From contig JBHBDS010000036.1 of the NCBI GenBank assembly GCA_041784625.1, forward strand, positions 1-43,117: a DNA stretch of 43,117 nucleotides, read 5' to 3'. Below are positions 1 to 9,133 of the stretch, piece by piece. Position numbers and translations under genes: made by a program. Numbering within the stretch: the stretch's first letter is position 1; every line of letters starts with the position of its first letter. A model generated the notes under the pieces. That model saw only the letters and a list, made by a program, of their open reading frames with translations. It did no database searches and was not told the DNA's origin. The DNA is from JAUNKE01 sp041784625. GTDB taxonomy: Bacteria > Bacillota > Clostridia > Peptostreptococcales > Filifactoraceae.

Positions 1-107
1 CGATTGCAAAAATAATAAACAAAAAACCGATTATTGCGACCAAGGAAGAACTTGAACTCAATCCACGGTCGAGAAGCGCAAAACTTCGCTGCGCAAAAAG
101 GATTTAG
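1..107 (+). CDS. rsmH: 16S rRNA m4C1402 methyltransferase RsmH (MraW), C-terminal end only
   Basis: The third forward frame is open from the window edge to a TAG at 105-107 and reads as the conserved tail of RsmH, with the PIIATKEELELNPRSRSAKL stretch that ends this family. RsmH methylates C1402 of 16S rRNA and is the usual gene just upstream of ftsL in the dcw cluster. Only about 34 residues are inside the window. One base separates its stop from the ftsL start, so the two are surely co-transcribed. The catalytic part lies outside the window, so identity rests on this tail and on synteny. Confidence 0.85.
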   Translation, partial: IAKIINKKPIIATKEELELNPRSRSAKLRCAKRI

Positions 108-108
108 C

Positions 109-708
109 ATGAGCAATAACAATTCCTATTCAGGCTACAAAAAAAGTCTGCAAGATGGCTCTAGAAAAAAATCGACGCTCAAAGAAAATTCGAGCACAAA
201 ACGAGCGACAACATCTGCAAGAGGAGAGCATTCTGCCTCTACAGGACAGTATTCCTCGGGACAAAAGAAATCTTCTACACCGAGAAAACCTGAGAAAAAG
301 AAAAAAAGAAATGCTCCTTCCAAAAATGTCCCGAGACTTACAAAAGAAGAGCAAAAAAAGCTGCGCACTCAGCAAAAACAAGAGCGAGCAATCGCACGAA
401 AAGAAGCTTGGGTGAGCTTTGCTGCGGCGCTCAAAGAATTTTTTGTGCGGATGGGAATGGTGCTGGCGGTATTGTTTATTATCGGCGGAATCATGGTGAC
501 GATCACGCTTAAATCGGAAATTGACATGCTGAAGTTTAAGAATAATGAGCTGAGCAGTCAGTTGGATCAGAAAAAAGAAGTCATCAAAGAGCTAAACTCA
601 AAAAAAGAGGCGACTTACAAGAGTGAAACAATCGAAAATCTTGCAAGGTATCGCTTAGGCATGGTTTATCCAACCAAAGAGCAGACCGTATATATTTATT
701 TGGATTAG
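109..708 (+). CDS. ftsL: Cell division protein FtsL with a long basic N-terminal extension
   Basis: FtsL is a bitopic divisome protein that partners DivIC and FtsQ/DivIB to control septal peptidoglycan synthesis. This 199-residue product has one membrane helix (about residues 112-134) followed by a leucine/lysine coiled coil and the typical C-terminal LARYRLGMVYP segment. I start at ATG 109, with AAAAGGA seven bases upstream, rather than at the in-frame TTG 34, which would run through the rsmH tail. The cytoplasmic N-terminus of about 110 residues is rich in Lys, Ser, Arg and Thr, far longer than the 30-50 residues usual in Bacillus FtsL. It is probably disordered. Position between rsmH and the PBP gene supports the call. 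Confidence 0.88.
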   Translation: MSNNNSYSGYKKSLQDGSRKKSTLKENSSTKRATTSARGEHSASTGQYSSGQKKSSTPRKPEKKKKRNAPSKNVPRLTKEEQKKLRTQQKQERAIARKEAWVSFAAALKEFFVRMGMVLAVLFIIGGIMVTITLKSEIDMLKFKNNELSSQLDQKKEVIKELNSKKEATYKSETIENLARYRLGMVYPTKEQTVYIYLD

Positions 709-717
709 AGGTGTATT

Positions 718-2859
718 GTGGCGAGTAACAAATTCAAAAAAATGGCTTTCAAACGAGTGCAGATTGTGAGCGCAGTGTACATTGTGCTGATTCTGCTATT
801 GATTGCGAATTTGGGCTATATACAAATTATCAACCCAGAAAAATGGACGGATCATGCGACAAGACAGCAGCAAAAAGACGAGCGTATTTTACCAAAGAGA
901 GGAACGATTCTCGATCGCAATGGCAAAATTCTTGCCGTGAGTATCAAAACCTATGATTTATGGATTGAAAAAATATATGTAAAAGATGCGTCAAAAGCAG
1001 CAGAGCTCCTCAATCGTGTTCTTGGGATTACGGACGAGGAATTTATGAGCAAGTTCAACGATGAGTCCAAGCGATTCGTTATAGCAAAAAATGTTCCGCA
1101 AGAAAAAGTGGACGAGCTCAAAGAAACGGATCCAATTTGGATAAAATATGAAGAAAATGCGCAGAGACTCTATCCTTATGGACAGTTTGCAGCGCATGTG
1201 CTCGGTCATGTGTCCAAAGACAATCATGGGCTCTCGGGAGTTGAAGCATCGCTGGACAGAGAACTGCGTGGAGTTTATGGTCGCAGAATTGTCATCCGTG
1301 ACAAGGCGAATCGAGAAATTCCTGATTCAGAGCTTCGTTTCAATGAGCCGATTGATGGTTACCAAGTCACGCTTACCATCGATGAAGTGATTCAGCGCTA
1401 TGTGGAAAAAGTGACCAATCAAGCGCTTGTCGAAACCAATGCAGTTGGGGTGACATCGATTGTTCTTAATCCAAAAACTGGCGAAATTTTGGCGATGGCA
1501 TCCAAACCCGACTACGATCCGAACCGTCCGAGCGAGGTACTTTTTCCAGAGCAGCAAAAACAATACGAAGAAGCGCAAACGCTTGAAGAAAAATCGGCGA
1601 TTGTCTACAAGCTGTGGCGTAATCCATCGGTGAACGATGTGTATGAGCCGGGTTCAACATTTAAGGTGATTACTGCTGCGACGGCAATTGAACAAAATCT
1701 AGTTCGCAGCGATGAAACTTTTTACGACAGTGGTTCAGTCACCATTCATGACCGCACAATCAAAAACTGGACTTCTGTGCCATATGGGCGAGTCGATTTT
1801 CGAAAGGCAACCGTCGAGTCCATCAATACGGTTTTTGTTGAGGTTGGGAAGCGAATCGGTGGAACAGAATTTTTGAAATATATTAATTCGTTTGGCTTTG
1901 GCAAAAAAACGGGCATCGAGCTTCCTGGTGAAGCAACAGGAATTATTTACAATGAAAAAAACCTGCGACCTGTTGAGCTTGCAACGATGTCATTTGGACA
2001 AGGGATTTCGGTCACGCCAATCCAATTGATTACAGCAGCGTCGGTGATCGCTAACGATGGAAAACTGATCAAACCAACTATCATCAAAGAAATTAGCACG
2101 GCAGATGGAGAAATTGTTCACCGTCACGAAATTGAAGTGGTGCGAAATCCGATTTCGGCCGATACCGCACAAAAAGTGATGGACATCATGGAGTCCGTTG
2201 GTCAAGCTGTCTCAAGAGCTCAGATCGAAGGCTATCGTGTGGCAGGAAAATCTGGAACGGCACAAAAAGTTGTCGATGGAAAATACGGCGCGTATATCGG
2301 ATCATTTGTCGGCATTGTTCCTGTAGAAGATCCGCAGCTCATTGTACTTACTATCGTGGATCAGCCGCGCGCTGGCGTTGCATACGGTGGTACGATTGCT
2401 GCACCAGTGGTAAAAAGCATCATGGAATACTCTCTTCGATACCTAGGAATCAACCCAGGCGGTATCGATGCTGCAGAGAATCAAAAAGTAACCATCCCAG
2501 AAATTCGAAATCTTTCTGTGGAGCAAGCGGGCAAATTGCTGGATGAAAAAAATCTTAGATATCGCTCGGCGACGGCATCCATTCCAGTGGAACCACAACA
2601 AATTGTCGTGAACTGTTTCCCAGCTCCAGGTGAAAAAATTGCACAAGGCTCTGAAATTATTCTCTACCTCAAAAACGAGGGCGAGGAAGTGGTGATTCCA
2701 GATATCAAAGGGAAGACGCTTGACGAGGCGAGTGTGATTCTGGAAGGATTGGGGCTAAAGCCGACATTCAACGGCGTTGGACTTGTAAAGGGACAGAGTC
2801 CAGCGGCAGGCACAAAAGTAAAAATTGGAACGATTGTAAGCTTGGATTTGGCAGAATAA
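718..2859 (+). CDS. ftsI: Class B penicillin-binding protein (FtsI/PBP2B type) with two PASTA domains
   Basis: Septal peptidoglycan transpeptidase working with FtsW. The 713-residue protein has an N-terminal membrane helix (about 12-32), a dimerisation domain beginning near the RGTILDRNG motif, and a transpeptidase domain with the active-site STFK (S313-K316), SIN (S368-N370) and KSGT (511-514) motifs. Two PASTA domains follow (about 586-650 and 655-713). Two PASTA repeats resemble Bacillus PBP2B more than SpoVD, which has one. Start is GTG 718 with AGAGGTG just upstream. It is the only class B PBP at this locus, so it could serve vegetative division. Immediately after its stop begins a 15-bp tandem array derived from its own last codons. 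Confidence 0.93.
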   Translation: MASNKFKKMAFKRVQIVSAVYIVLILLLIANLGYIQIINPEKWTDHATRQQQKDERILPKRGTILDRNGKILAVSIKTYDLWIEKIYVKDASKAAELLNRVLGITDEEFMSKFNDESKRFVIAKNVPQEKVDELKETDPIWIKYEENAQRLYPYGQFAAHVLGHVSKDNHGLSGVEASLDRELRGVYGRRIVIRDKANREIPDSELRFNEPIDGYQVTLTIDEVIQRYVEKVTNQALVETNAVGVTSIVLNPKTGEILAMASKPDYDPNRPSEVLFPEQQKQYEEAQTLEEKSAIVYKLWRNPSVNDVYEPGSTFKVITAATAIEQNLVRSDETFYDSGSVTIHDRTIKNWTSVPYGRVDFRKATVESINTVFVEVGKRIGGTEFLKYINSFGFGKKTGIELPGEATGIIYNEKNLRPVELATMSFGQGISVTPIQLITAASVIANDGKLIKPTIIKEISTADGEIVHRHEIEVVRNPISADTAQKVMDIMESVGQAVSRAQIEGYRVAGKSGTAQKVVDGKYGAYIGSFVGIVPVEDPQLIVLTIVDQPRAGVAYGGTIAAPVVKSIMEYSLRYLGINPGGIDAAENQKVTIPEIRNLSVEQAGKLLDEKNLRYRSATASIPVEPQQIVVNCFPAPGEKIAQGSEIILYLKNEGEEVVIPDIKGKTLDEASVILEGLGLKPTFNGVGLVKGQSPAAGTKVKIGTIVSLDLAE

Positions 2860-2971
2860 TTTTTGGTAGAATAGCTTTTGGTAGAATAGCTTTTGGTAGA
2901 ATAGCTTTTGGTAGAATAGCTTTTGGTAGAATAGCTTTTGGTAGAATAATTCTTAGCAGAATAGTTTTTGG
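2846..2971 (+). repeat. 15-bp tandem repeat array formed from the 3' end of the PBP gene
   Basis: Five perfect copies of TTTTGGTAGAATAGC occupy 2861-2935. They are flanked by a degenerate copy overlapping the PBP stop (2846-2860), a sixth copy ending in AATAAT (2936-2950) and a decayed copy to about 2964. Because 15 is a multiple of three, every unit read in the PBP frame gives (L/F)-L-(V/A)-E-stop, matching the true C-terminus DLAE-stop. The array therefore looks like repeated duplication of the gene's stop-codon end. No spacers are present, so it is not a CRISPR. Confidence 0.9.
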
Positions 2972-3109
2972 AAATTCACCCGATATTCTAGAATGTGTTC
3001 AAAAATATTCTCGAAAATAGTTCGCAAGATATAACCTATAGAATGTTCTTTTGAAAACAAATATTTGCTACAAAAATTGATGAGAAATCAGTGAAATTCG
3101 TGGAGAAAA
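2972..3109 (+). other. Non-coding gap upstream of murF, where murE is normally found
   Basis: No ORF with a ribosome site is visible. The stretch is AT-rich and ends with GGAG (3102-3105) five bases before the murF start. TATA-like sequences around 3029-3045 could act as a -10, but no convincing -35 accompanies them. In most Firmicute dcw clusters murE follows the PBP gene; here it is replaced by this gap and the preceding 15-bp repeats. Confidence 0.6.
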
Positions 3110-4465
3110 ATGGAAAATATTACGATACAAGATTTAGTAGATTATACCAAAGGAAAGTTGTTATGCAATCTCGATGGCAACACGAAGATCGAGTTCATCG
3201 CAAATGACAGCCGTACACAGGGAAAAAACTGGGCATATCTCGCACTCCGAGGAGAACGTCTCGACGGACATGAGTTTGTTGAAGGAGCAAAAACAAACGG
3301 AGCCATTCTTTCGATTGTCGAAAAAGAAGGATTTGAAGATGGCCTCGTGGTGGAAGATAGTTATCTTGCGCTCAAAAATATTGCAACGGAATATCGCAAA
3401 CGATTTGATATTCCGACGGTGGCGATTACAGGAAGCTCTGGAAAAACGACAACCAAGGATATGGTGTATTTTGCGCTCAATGAATCGGAAAAGTCACTCC
3501 GAAACATCGGAAATCTGAACAGTGAGATTGGACTTCCGATGACCGTGCTCAACTTGGACAAGAGTCATAAGATCGGGATTTTTGAGATGGGGATGTATCA
3601 TCTCGGCGAGATCGATTATTTGGCAGAAATTGTCAAGCCCAATATTGGGATCATCACTAATGTTGGGACAGCGCACATTTTGAATCTAAAAACGAGAGAA
3701 AATATTCTCAAGGCAAAACTGGAAATTGCAAACTATATGTGTAAATCGGATCACCTGCTGATCAACGGGGATAATGATTTACTCCAAAGTGTAAAACAAG
3801 AAAATCTTGAGCCGAAACTATACAAATTTGGCTTGAACAATACGAATGATATTTACGCAAAAAAATATGTTTTTTTGGATGGTAGAACAAAAATCTGCGC
3901 CAAAATTTTGGATGAAGAAATTGAATTTACCATTCCAGCGATTGGCGAGCACAATATTCTCAATGCACTTAGTGCGTTAGGCGTTGCAAAAATTTTGGGA
4001 CATAATCTCATAGTCGCAGCAAATGGTCTTGCGAAATATCAAGCATCAAAATATCGAATGGAAAAAAGTGAAGTGGGCGAAAAAACCATCATCAATGACA
4101 GCTACAATGCGAATCCTGATTCGATGCGTGCGGCATTGTCCACGCTGAATTATCTATCGGCAAAGCGCAGAGTGGCAATTCTTGCGGATATGCTTGAACT
4201 TGGAGACGAGTCGCCAAAATATCATACCGAAATTGGAAAATTTGCAGCAGAGAGTATAGATTTTCTGATTGCAATCGGAAATGAAGCAAGATACTTCATC
4301 GATGGCGCAAAGGAAGCGGGAATGGATGAATCTTGCTTGCAATATTTTGAGAATAACGAGCAGGCGATGGAACATATCAATTCGCTGCTCAAGGAGGGCG
4401 ACGGCATTTTGATCAAAGGCTCTCGAGGGATGAAACTAGAGGAGGTTGCAGAGAAAATCTGCTAA
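3110..4465 (+). CDS. murF: UDP-N-acetylmuramoyl-tripeptide:D-alanyl-D-alanine ligase MurF
   Basis: Cytoplasmic ATP-dependent ligase adding D-Ala-D-Ala to UDP-MurNAc-tripeptide, the last soluble step of peptidoglycan precursor synthesis. The 451 residues match the family length. Visible signatures are the ATP loop TGSSGKTTTKD (107-117), the NIGNLNSEIGLP segment typical of MurF, and the conserved DSYNANPDSM motif (330-339) that separates MurF from MurE. Start ATG 3110 has GGAG at 3102. It lies four bases before mraY, and the two are likely co-transcribed. It follows the PBP gene after a 250-bp gap, so it may also have its own promoter. Confidence 0.96.
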   Translation: MENITIQDLVDYTKGKLLCNLDGNTKIEFIANDSRTQGKNWAYLALRGERLDGHEFVEGAKTNGAILSIVEKEGFEDGLVVEDSYLALKNIATEYRKRFDIPTVAITGSSGKTTTKDMVYFALNESEKSLRNIGNLNSEIGLPMTVLNLDKSHKIGIFEMGMYHLGEIDYLAEIVKPNIGIITNVGTAHILNLKTRENILKAKLEIANYMCKSDHLLINGDNDLLQSVKQENLEPKLYKFGLNNTNDIYAKKYVFLDGRTKICAKILDEEIEFTIPAIGEHNILNALSALGVAKILGHNLIVAANGLAKYQASKYRMEKSEVGEKTIINDSYNANPDSMRAALSTLNYLSAKRRVAILADMLELGDESPKYHTEIGKFAAESIDFLIAIGNEARYFIDGAKEAGMDESCLQYFENNEQAMEHINSLLKEGDGILIKGSRGMKLEEVAEKIC

Positions 4466-4469
4466 TACG

Positions 4470-5426
4470 ATGAAAAATATTATTATTGTTGGAATCATTT
4501 CGCTTGCAATTGCACTATTCATTGGCCCAATTGTGCTGCCGATACTGAAAAAACTCAAATTCGGGCAGACGGTTCGTGACGATGGTCCTCAGTCGCATCT
4601 TCAAAAAAATGGAACACCGACGATGGGTGGATTCATTTTTATCATTGCAATTACCATTGCATCTTGCGCGGCAATTTTTCTTGGATTTGCGCCGCTGGAG
4701 ATTAGCGTGGGCGTTTTGTCGATGTTGCTGTTCGGCTTGGTAGGGTTTGTCGATGATTATATCAAGGTGATTCGCAAACAATCGCTGGGACTCCGAGCAA
4801 AGCAAAAAATCGTAATGCAATTTGTTTTTTCTCTCATTATTGCGTTGATCCAGTTCAAAATTTCCGAAAATGGTTCATCGATCTACGTTCCTTTTATCAA
4901 AACTTATTGGAACATCGGGATTTTGTATATTCCTTTCATTATGTTTGTCATTATCGCCGTAGTGAACTCCGTCAATCTTACCGACGGGCTCGACGGATTG
5001 GCAAGCTCGGTGACGATTTTTGTGGCGGCAGGTTTTGGGGTGATCGCTTATCGACTGGCACATTATCCATTGCTTGCATTTTTGGCGGCGGTAATTGGCG
5101 GCTGTATCGGATTCTTGCGATTCAACAAATATCCTGCAAAAGTCTTTATGGGAGATACGGGCTCGATGGCGCTGGGTGGAGCAATCGCTGCTGCAGCAGT
5201 GTTGATGAATATGGAGCTAATTGTTCCGATTCTTTGTATTGTCTACTTTATGGAAAGCGTGTCGGTGATTATTCAGGTCACTTATTTCAAGCGAACTGGA
5301 AAGAGATTTTTTAAGATGGCACCAATTCACCATCATTTTGAAAAAATGGGCTGGCATGAGACAAAAGTTGTCGCAGTTTTTGTAATGATTACAATCGTCA
5401 TGAGCATTATTGGGATTCTCATTTAG
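4470..5426 (+). CDS. mraY: Phospho-MurNAc-pentapeptide translocase MraY
   Basis: Integral membrane enzyme transferring phospho-MurNAc-pentapeptide to undecaprenyl phosphate to make lipid I. The 318-residue product has about ten membrane helices. Family motifs are present: the TPTMGG loop, the catalytic VDDYIK pair of aspartates, NLTDGLDGLA, GDTGSMALGG and the histidine cluster IHHHFE. Start ATG 4470 gives the standard N-terminus; an in-frame TTG at 4446 sits too close to the GGAGG at 4441. No strong ribosome site lies directly before 4470, so translation is probably coupled to murF, whose stop is four bases upstream. Confidence 0.96.
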   Translation: MKNIIIVGIISLAIALFIGPIVLPILKKLKFGQTVRDDGPQSHLQKNGTPTMGGFIFIIAITIASCAAIFLGFAPLEISVGVLSMLLFGLVGFVDDYIKVIRKQSLGLRAKQKIVMQFVFSLIIALIQFKISENGSSIYVPFIKTYWNIGILYIPFIMFVIIAVVNSVNLTDGLDGLASSVTIFVAAGFGVIAYRLAHYPLLAFLAAVIGGCIGFLRFNKYPAKVFMGDTGSMALGGAIAAAAVLMNMELIVPILCIVYFMESVSVIIQVTYFKRTGKRFFKMAPIHHHFEKMGWHETKVVAVFVMITIVMSIIGILI

Positions 5427-5437
5427 CTGGAGGAGCT

Positions 5438-6802
5438 ATGGATTTATCAAGTAAAAAAGTTTTGGTCATCGGACTTGGCAAAAGTGGGACGGGACTCGTA
5501 GAATTTTTGAATCGTCATGCAAAAAGCGTGATTGCATTTGATTCCAACGAATCAGTGAAAGAGCATTATTCAATCGACAACTATTCGAATGTAGAATTTT
5601 TCTTTGGGAAAAATCCAAGCGGAGAAGAATTGGTTGATTTGGTGGTCATTTCGCCTGGAATTCCGCTCGATTTACCTTTTGTACAAAGGTTCTATGATCG
5701 AAAAGTCAAAGTGATTGGCGAGGTGGAGCTTGCATATCAATCAGCAAAAGGGAGATTCGTCGGCATCACGGGAACCAATGGCAAAACCACGACGACAGCG
5801 CTTACGGGAGAAATTTTCAAAAATGCTGGACACGATACGAGAGTGGTTGGGAATATCGGCAATCCGATCATTTCAGAAGTAGAAAGTTCGACTGACGAAA
5901 CGGTTTTTGTTGCAGAGCTCAGCAGTTTTCAGCTGGAGACGATTGATCAGCTGCATTGTCATTCGGCAGTTATTATCAACCTCACCCCAGACCATCTCAA
6001 TCGTCACAAAACGATGGAGAACTATGTTGATGCCAAACTGAGAATTTTTGAAAACCAGGACAAAAATGATTTCTCCATCATCAACTTGGATGATCCGTAC
6101 TGTGATGAGATTGAGGAAAAGACAACAGCGGAAAAAATATTTTTCTCCTCCAATGAAGATCTTTCCACTAGTCATTTGGAAAAAACTCTGTCCATCAGCG
6201 ATGATGTGATCATCTATAAGGATGCAACCGATCTACATAAAGTAGTGGAGCTCAAAGATATTTTTCTAAAAGGAAAGCACAATTACGAAAACATTTTGGT
6301 TGCGTCGGCGCTTGCGATTTCATTTGGAATCGATGTAGAAACGATTGCTGAAACCGTGAGAGAATTCAAGGGAGTAGAACATCGTTTAGAATTTGTTCGT
6401 GAGCTTGGCGGCGTAAAATACTACAATGACTCCAAAGGTACGAATCCCGATGCATCCATCAAAGCGATTGAGGCACTGGAGAAGAATATTATATTAATCG
6501 CAGGAGGAATGGACAAGAAGTCTGAATTTGATTCCTTCGTCAGTTTGTTCCCTCAAAGTGTAAAATATGTTCTTCTTTTGGGAGAAACAAGACAAATAAT
6601 AGCGGATAGCTTGGATAAAATTGGATTTACAAAATATTCTTTCGTCAATAATATGGATGAGGCAGTGAGGAAGGCGAATGAAATGGCATCAGCGGGAGAC
6701 CAAGTGCTATTGTCACCAGCTTGTGCTTCGTGGGATATGTATTCCTGTTTTGAAGAAAGAGGAGATCATTTCAAAGGTTTAGTGAATAGATTGGAAGAAT
6801 AA
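5438..6802 (+). CDS. murD: UDP-N-acetylmuramoyl-L-alanine:D-glutamate ligase MurD
   Basis: Mur ligase adding D-glutamate to UDP-MurNAc-L-Ala in the cytoplasm. At 454 residues it has normal length. The N-terminal Rossmann-like domain starts with KVLVIGLGKSG. The central ATP loop is TGTNGKTTTT (111-120), followed by the NLTPDHLNRH segment. The C-terminal domain contains YYNDSKGTNPDAS and the LLSPACASWDM motif characteristic of MurD. A GGAGGAG ribosome site sits five bases before ATG 5438. It lies between mraY and ftsW as in most Firmicutes. Confidence 0.96.
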   Translation: MDLSSKKVLVIGLGKSGTGLVEFLNRHAKSVIAFDSNESVKEHYSIDNYSNVEFFFGKNPSGEELVDLVVISPGIPLDLPFVQRFYDRKVKVIGEVELAYQSAKGRFVGITGTNGKTTTTALTGEIFKNAGHDTRVVGNIGNPIISEVESSTDETVFVAELSSFQLETIDQLHCHSAVIINLTPDHLNRHKTMENYVDAKLRIFENQDKNDFSIINLDDPYCDEIEEKTTAEKIFFSSNEDLSTSHLEKTLSISDDVIIYKDATDLHKVVELKDIFLKGKHNYENILVASALAISFGIDVETIAETVREFKGVEHRLEFVRELGGVKYYNDSKGTNPDASIKAIEALEKNIILIAGGMDKKSEFDSFVSLFPQSVKYVLLLGETRQIIADSLDKIGFTKYSFVNNMDEAVRKANEMASAGDQVLLSPACASWDMYSCFEERGDHFKGLVNRLEE

Positions 6803-6803
6803 A

Positions 6804-7988
6804 ATGCGTGGTAGATTTTTTGTGAAAGGGCAATGGGATTGGAGACTCGCAACTGCCGTATTTTTGATGGCGATCTTTGGTCTTGTCATGGTATATAGCT
6901 CGAGCTATTTTATCATGGGTTACGAATACGGCGATCCGCAACGATTGATGATCAAGGAAACGGCATTTATTCTCATCGGACTTGGAGTGATGTGGGCGGC
7001 AAGTCACATTGACCATCGGCTGATTCGAAGATGGGCGGTTCCAATTAACATCATGGCGGTCATCTTATATTTTTTGCTGCTTACTCCGCTGGGCGTGGCT
7101 CACAAAGGAGGATTGCGCTGGGTAGCAATTCTTAAATGGGCAGGGATCGACTCTTTGACGATCATGCCATCCGAAGTCGCAAAATACGCTGGAATCATTG
7201 CACTGGCAACGGTGCTTACGGCAAAAGGACACGAAAGATTTTCGAAAGCTTGGTGGTTTTTGGTGATCTGTCCGCCAATTTATATCGTTGCAACGCTTTT
7301 GCAGCCCGATCTATCAACAGCGATTGTAATTGTAGTGGCGTATGTTTCGACATTATTCTTCGCTGGACTCAATATGATGTATATTTTTGCAGCAGGTGGA
7401 GCAGGAGTTTTTGCGGTAATCGGACTGATCTTGACGCAGGGCTATCGTATGCGAAGGATTCAAGCCTTTATCGATCCGTTTTCCGATCCGTTGGATAAAG
7501 GATATCAAACGCTCCAATCACTTTTTGCGGTGGCATCGGGAGGACTGTCAGGTGTGGGTCTTGCAAATGGGAGACAAAAAATGCTTTATCTTCCGCTCTC
7601 CTACAACGACTATATTTTTTCGATCATTGCAGAGGAACTTGGATTTATCGGCTGTCTTGCATTGGTATTTATTTTGTCCTTGCTTGTGCTGAGCGGCTAT
7701 AAAGTGACAGCGAATGCGCCAGATAAGTTTTCTACTTTCCTTGCGGGCGGAATCATTTCGCAAATTGCCGTGCAATCGATTATGAATATGTATGTATCGG
7801 TGAATATGGTGCCAAGTACAGGCATTCCTTTCCCGATCATTAGCTACGGAGGAACATCATTGGTTCTAACACTAACCGCTTTGGGATTGGTGCTCGGGAT
7901 TTCGCGTCATGAGAACAAACAAAAACCAAAAGCATATGCGAATGTGGAACAAAAAAATTACCACTCATTAGAAAGGGCAAAAAGATAA
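6804..7988 (+). CDS. ftsW: FtsW/SpoVE-type SEDS peptidoglycan glycosyltransferase
   Basis: Polytopic SEDS protein that polymerises lipid II, acting with the class B PBP encoded upstream. The 394 residues contain about ten membrane helices, the NDYIFSIIAEELG motif in the large loop region and the family signature TGIPFPIISYGGTSL near the end. One base separates it from murD, and its TAA shares one base with the murG ATG. It could equally be named spoVE by position, but no sporulation genes are seen in the window, so a vegetative role is more likely. Confidence 0.93.
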   Translation: MRGRFFVKGQWDWRLATAVFLMAIFGLVMVYSSSYFIMGYEYGDPQRLMIKETAFILIGLGVMWAASHIDHRLIRRWAVPINIMAVILYFLLLTPLGVAHKGGLRWVAILKWAGIDSLTIMPSEVAKYAGIIALATVLTAKGHERFSKAWWFLVICPPIYIVATLLQPDLSTAIVIVVAYVSTLFFAGLNMMYIFAAGGAGVFAVIGLILTQGYRMRRIQAFIDPFSDPLDKGYQTLQSLFAVASGGLSGVGLANGRQKMLYLPLSYNDYIFSIIAEELGFIGCLALVFILSLLVLSGYKVTANAPDKFSTFLAGGIISQIAVQSIMNMYVSVNMVPSTGIPFPIISYGGTSLVLTLTALGLVLGISRHENKQKPKAYANVEQKNYHSLERAKR

Positions 7989-9082
7989 TGCGAGTTATTG
8001 TAACAGGCGGAGGAACGGGAGGACATATCTATCCTGCGCTGGCAATTGCCGATAAATTTGTTGAGAAATATTCGGATGCAAAGATACTTTATATTGGAAC
8101 GCCGAATAGTCTGGAAGAAAAAATTGTCACTCGATATGGTTATGACTTTAAGTCTATTGTGGTGAAGGGTTTTCAGCGAAGATTGAGTGTCGAAAATGTC
8201 AAGCGAGTTTTTATGGCGAGCAAAGCGATTTCGGATGCAAAAAAAATCATCGACGAATTCAAACCTGATGTAGTGATCGGAACGGGAGGATATGTTTCTG
8301 GACCCGTCGTTTATGCAGCGAGTCGAATGAGGGTGAAAACTTTTATTCACGAGCAAAATGCTTATCCAGGGATCACGAATCGCATCCTTTCCAAACGAGT
8401 GGATAAAATATTTCTCGGATTTGATGGTGCGAGAAATCATTTTAAGACCAAGGTAGAACTTCGTACGGTAGGAAATCCTGTTCGAGAAGGGATACTCAAT
8501 CCAAACACTAGAGAAAAGGCGCGAGAAATATTAAATCTTGCACAGGATCAAAAATTTGTGCTCGTATCGGGAGGCTCTTCGGGATCAAGCGCAATCAATC
8601 AGGTGTTTGCTCAGACCATTCCAACACTCGTGAGCCATGATATTGGATTTATTTTTTCTACAGGCAAAGCGCATTATGAAAAAATGATGGAACAAATCGG
8701 TCATTTAGCAAAAGAAAATAAATTTATGATCGTAGATTATATTGAAGATATGTCCAACTACATTGCTGCGAGTGATGCTTGTGTGATTTCGGCGGGAGCG
8801 ATGACCATTGCGGAAATCAATGCGGTAGGAAGAGCAAGTATTATCATTCCAAAAGCATATTCCACCGAGAATCATCAAGAAGTCAATGCAAAAAATATCC
8901 AAGATAATGGCGCCGGATATTATATTCGAGAAAATGATTTGAAACAAGAAAATCTCTGGGGACTTTTGCAGGAAATTTTGTACAAAGAAGAGTTTCGATT
9001 GGGAATGGAAAAGAAGAGTAAGGATTTGTACAACATTGATCCATGCGAGGCGATTGTCACTGAAATTCAAAGGATGTTGTAA
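7988..9082 (+). CDS. murG: Lipid II synthase MurG (UDP-GlcNAc transferase)
   Basis: Peripheral membrane GT28 glycosyltransferase converting lipid I to lipid II. Its 364 residues show the N-terminal glycine loop TGGGTGGHIYPALA, the second loop GTGGYVSGPV, the HEQNAYPGITNR segment, and the C-terminal donor-binding region with SAGAMTIAEINAVG and STENHQEVNA. The start overlaps the ftsW stop by one base (TAATG). Transcription may end or weaken after it, since a 201-bp gap with simple repeats follows. murB, often next in Bacillus, is absent. Confidence 0.96.
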   Translation: MRVIVTGGGTGGHIYPALAIADKFVEKYSDAKILYIGTPNSLEEKIVTRYGYDFKSIVVKGFQRRLSVENVKRVFMASKAISDAKKIIDEFKPDVVIGTGGYVSGPVVYAASRMRVKTFIHEQNAYPGITNRILSKRVDKIFLGFDGARNHFKTKVELRTVGNPVREGILNPNTREKAREILNLAQDQKFVLVSGGSSGSSAINQVFAQTIPTLVSHDIGFIFSTGKAHYEKMMEQIGHLAKENKFMIVDYIEDMSNYIAASDACVISAGAMTIAEINAVGRASIIIPKAYSTENHQEVNAKNIQDNGAGYYIRENDLKQENLWGLLQEILYKEEFRLGMEKKSKDLYNIDPCEAIVTEIQRML

Positions 9083-9090
9083 GAACTAGA

Positions 9091-9122
9091 AGTAAAAGTA
9101 AAAGTAAAAGTAAAAGTAAAAG
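9091..9122 (+). repeat. AGTAAA hexanucleotide microsatellite
   Basis: About five copies of AGTAAA in a row lie nine bases after the murG stop. A simple slippage-prone repeat with no coding role seen. Confidence 0.85.
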
Positions 9123-9133
9123 GCTTATCCTTT

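Noticed and set aside
2846..2971. Possible CRISPR array
   Set aside because: Units are 15 bp, contiguous and without spacers; no cas genes nearby.
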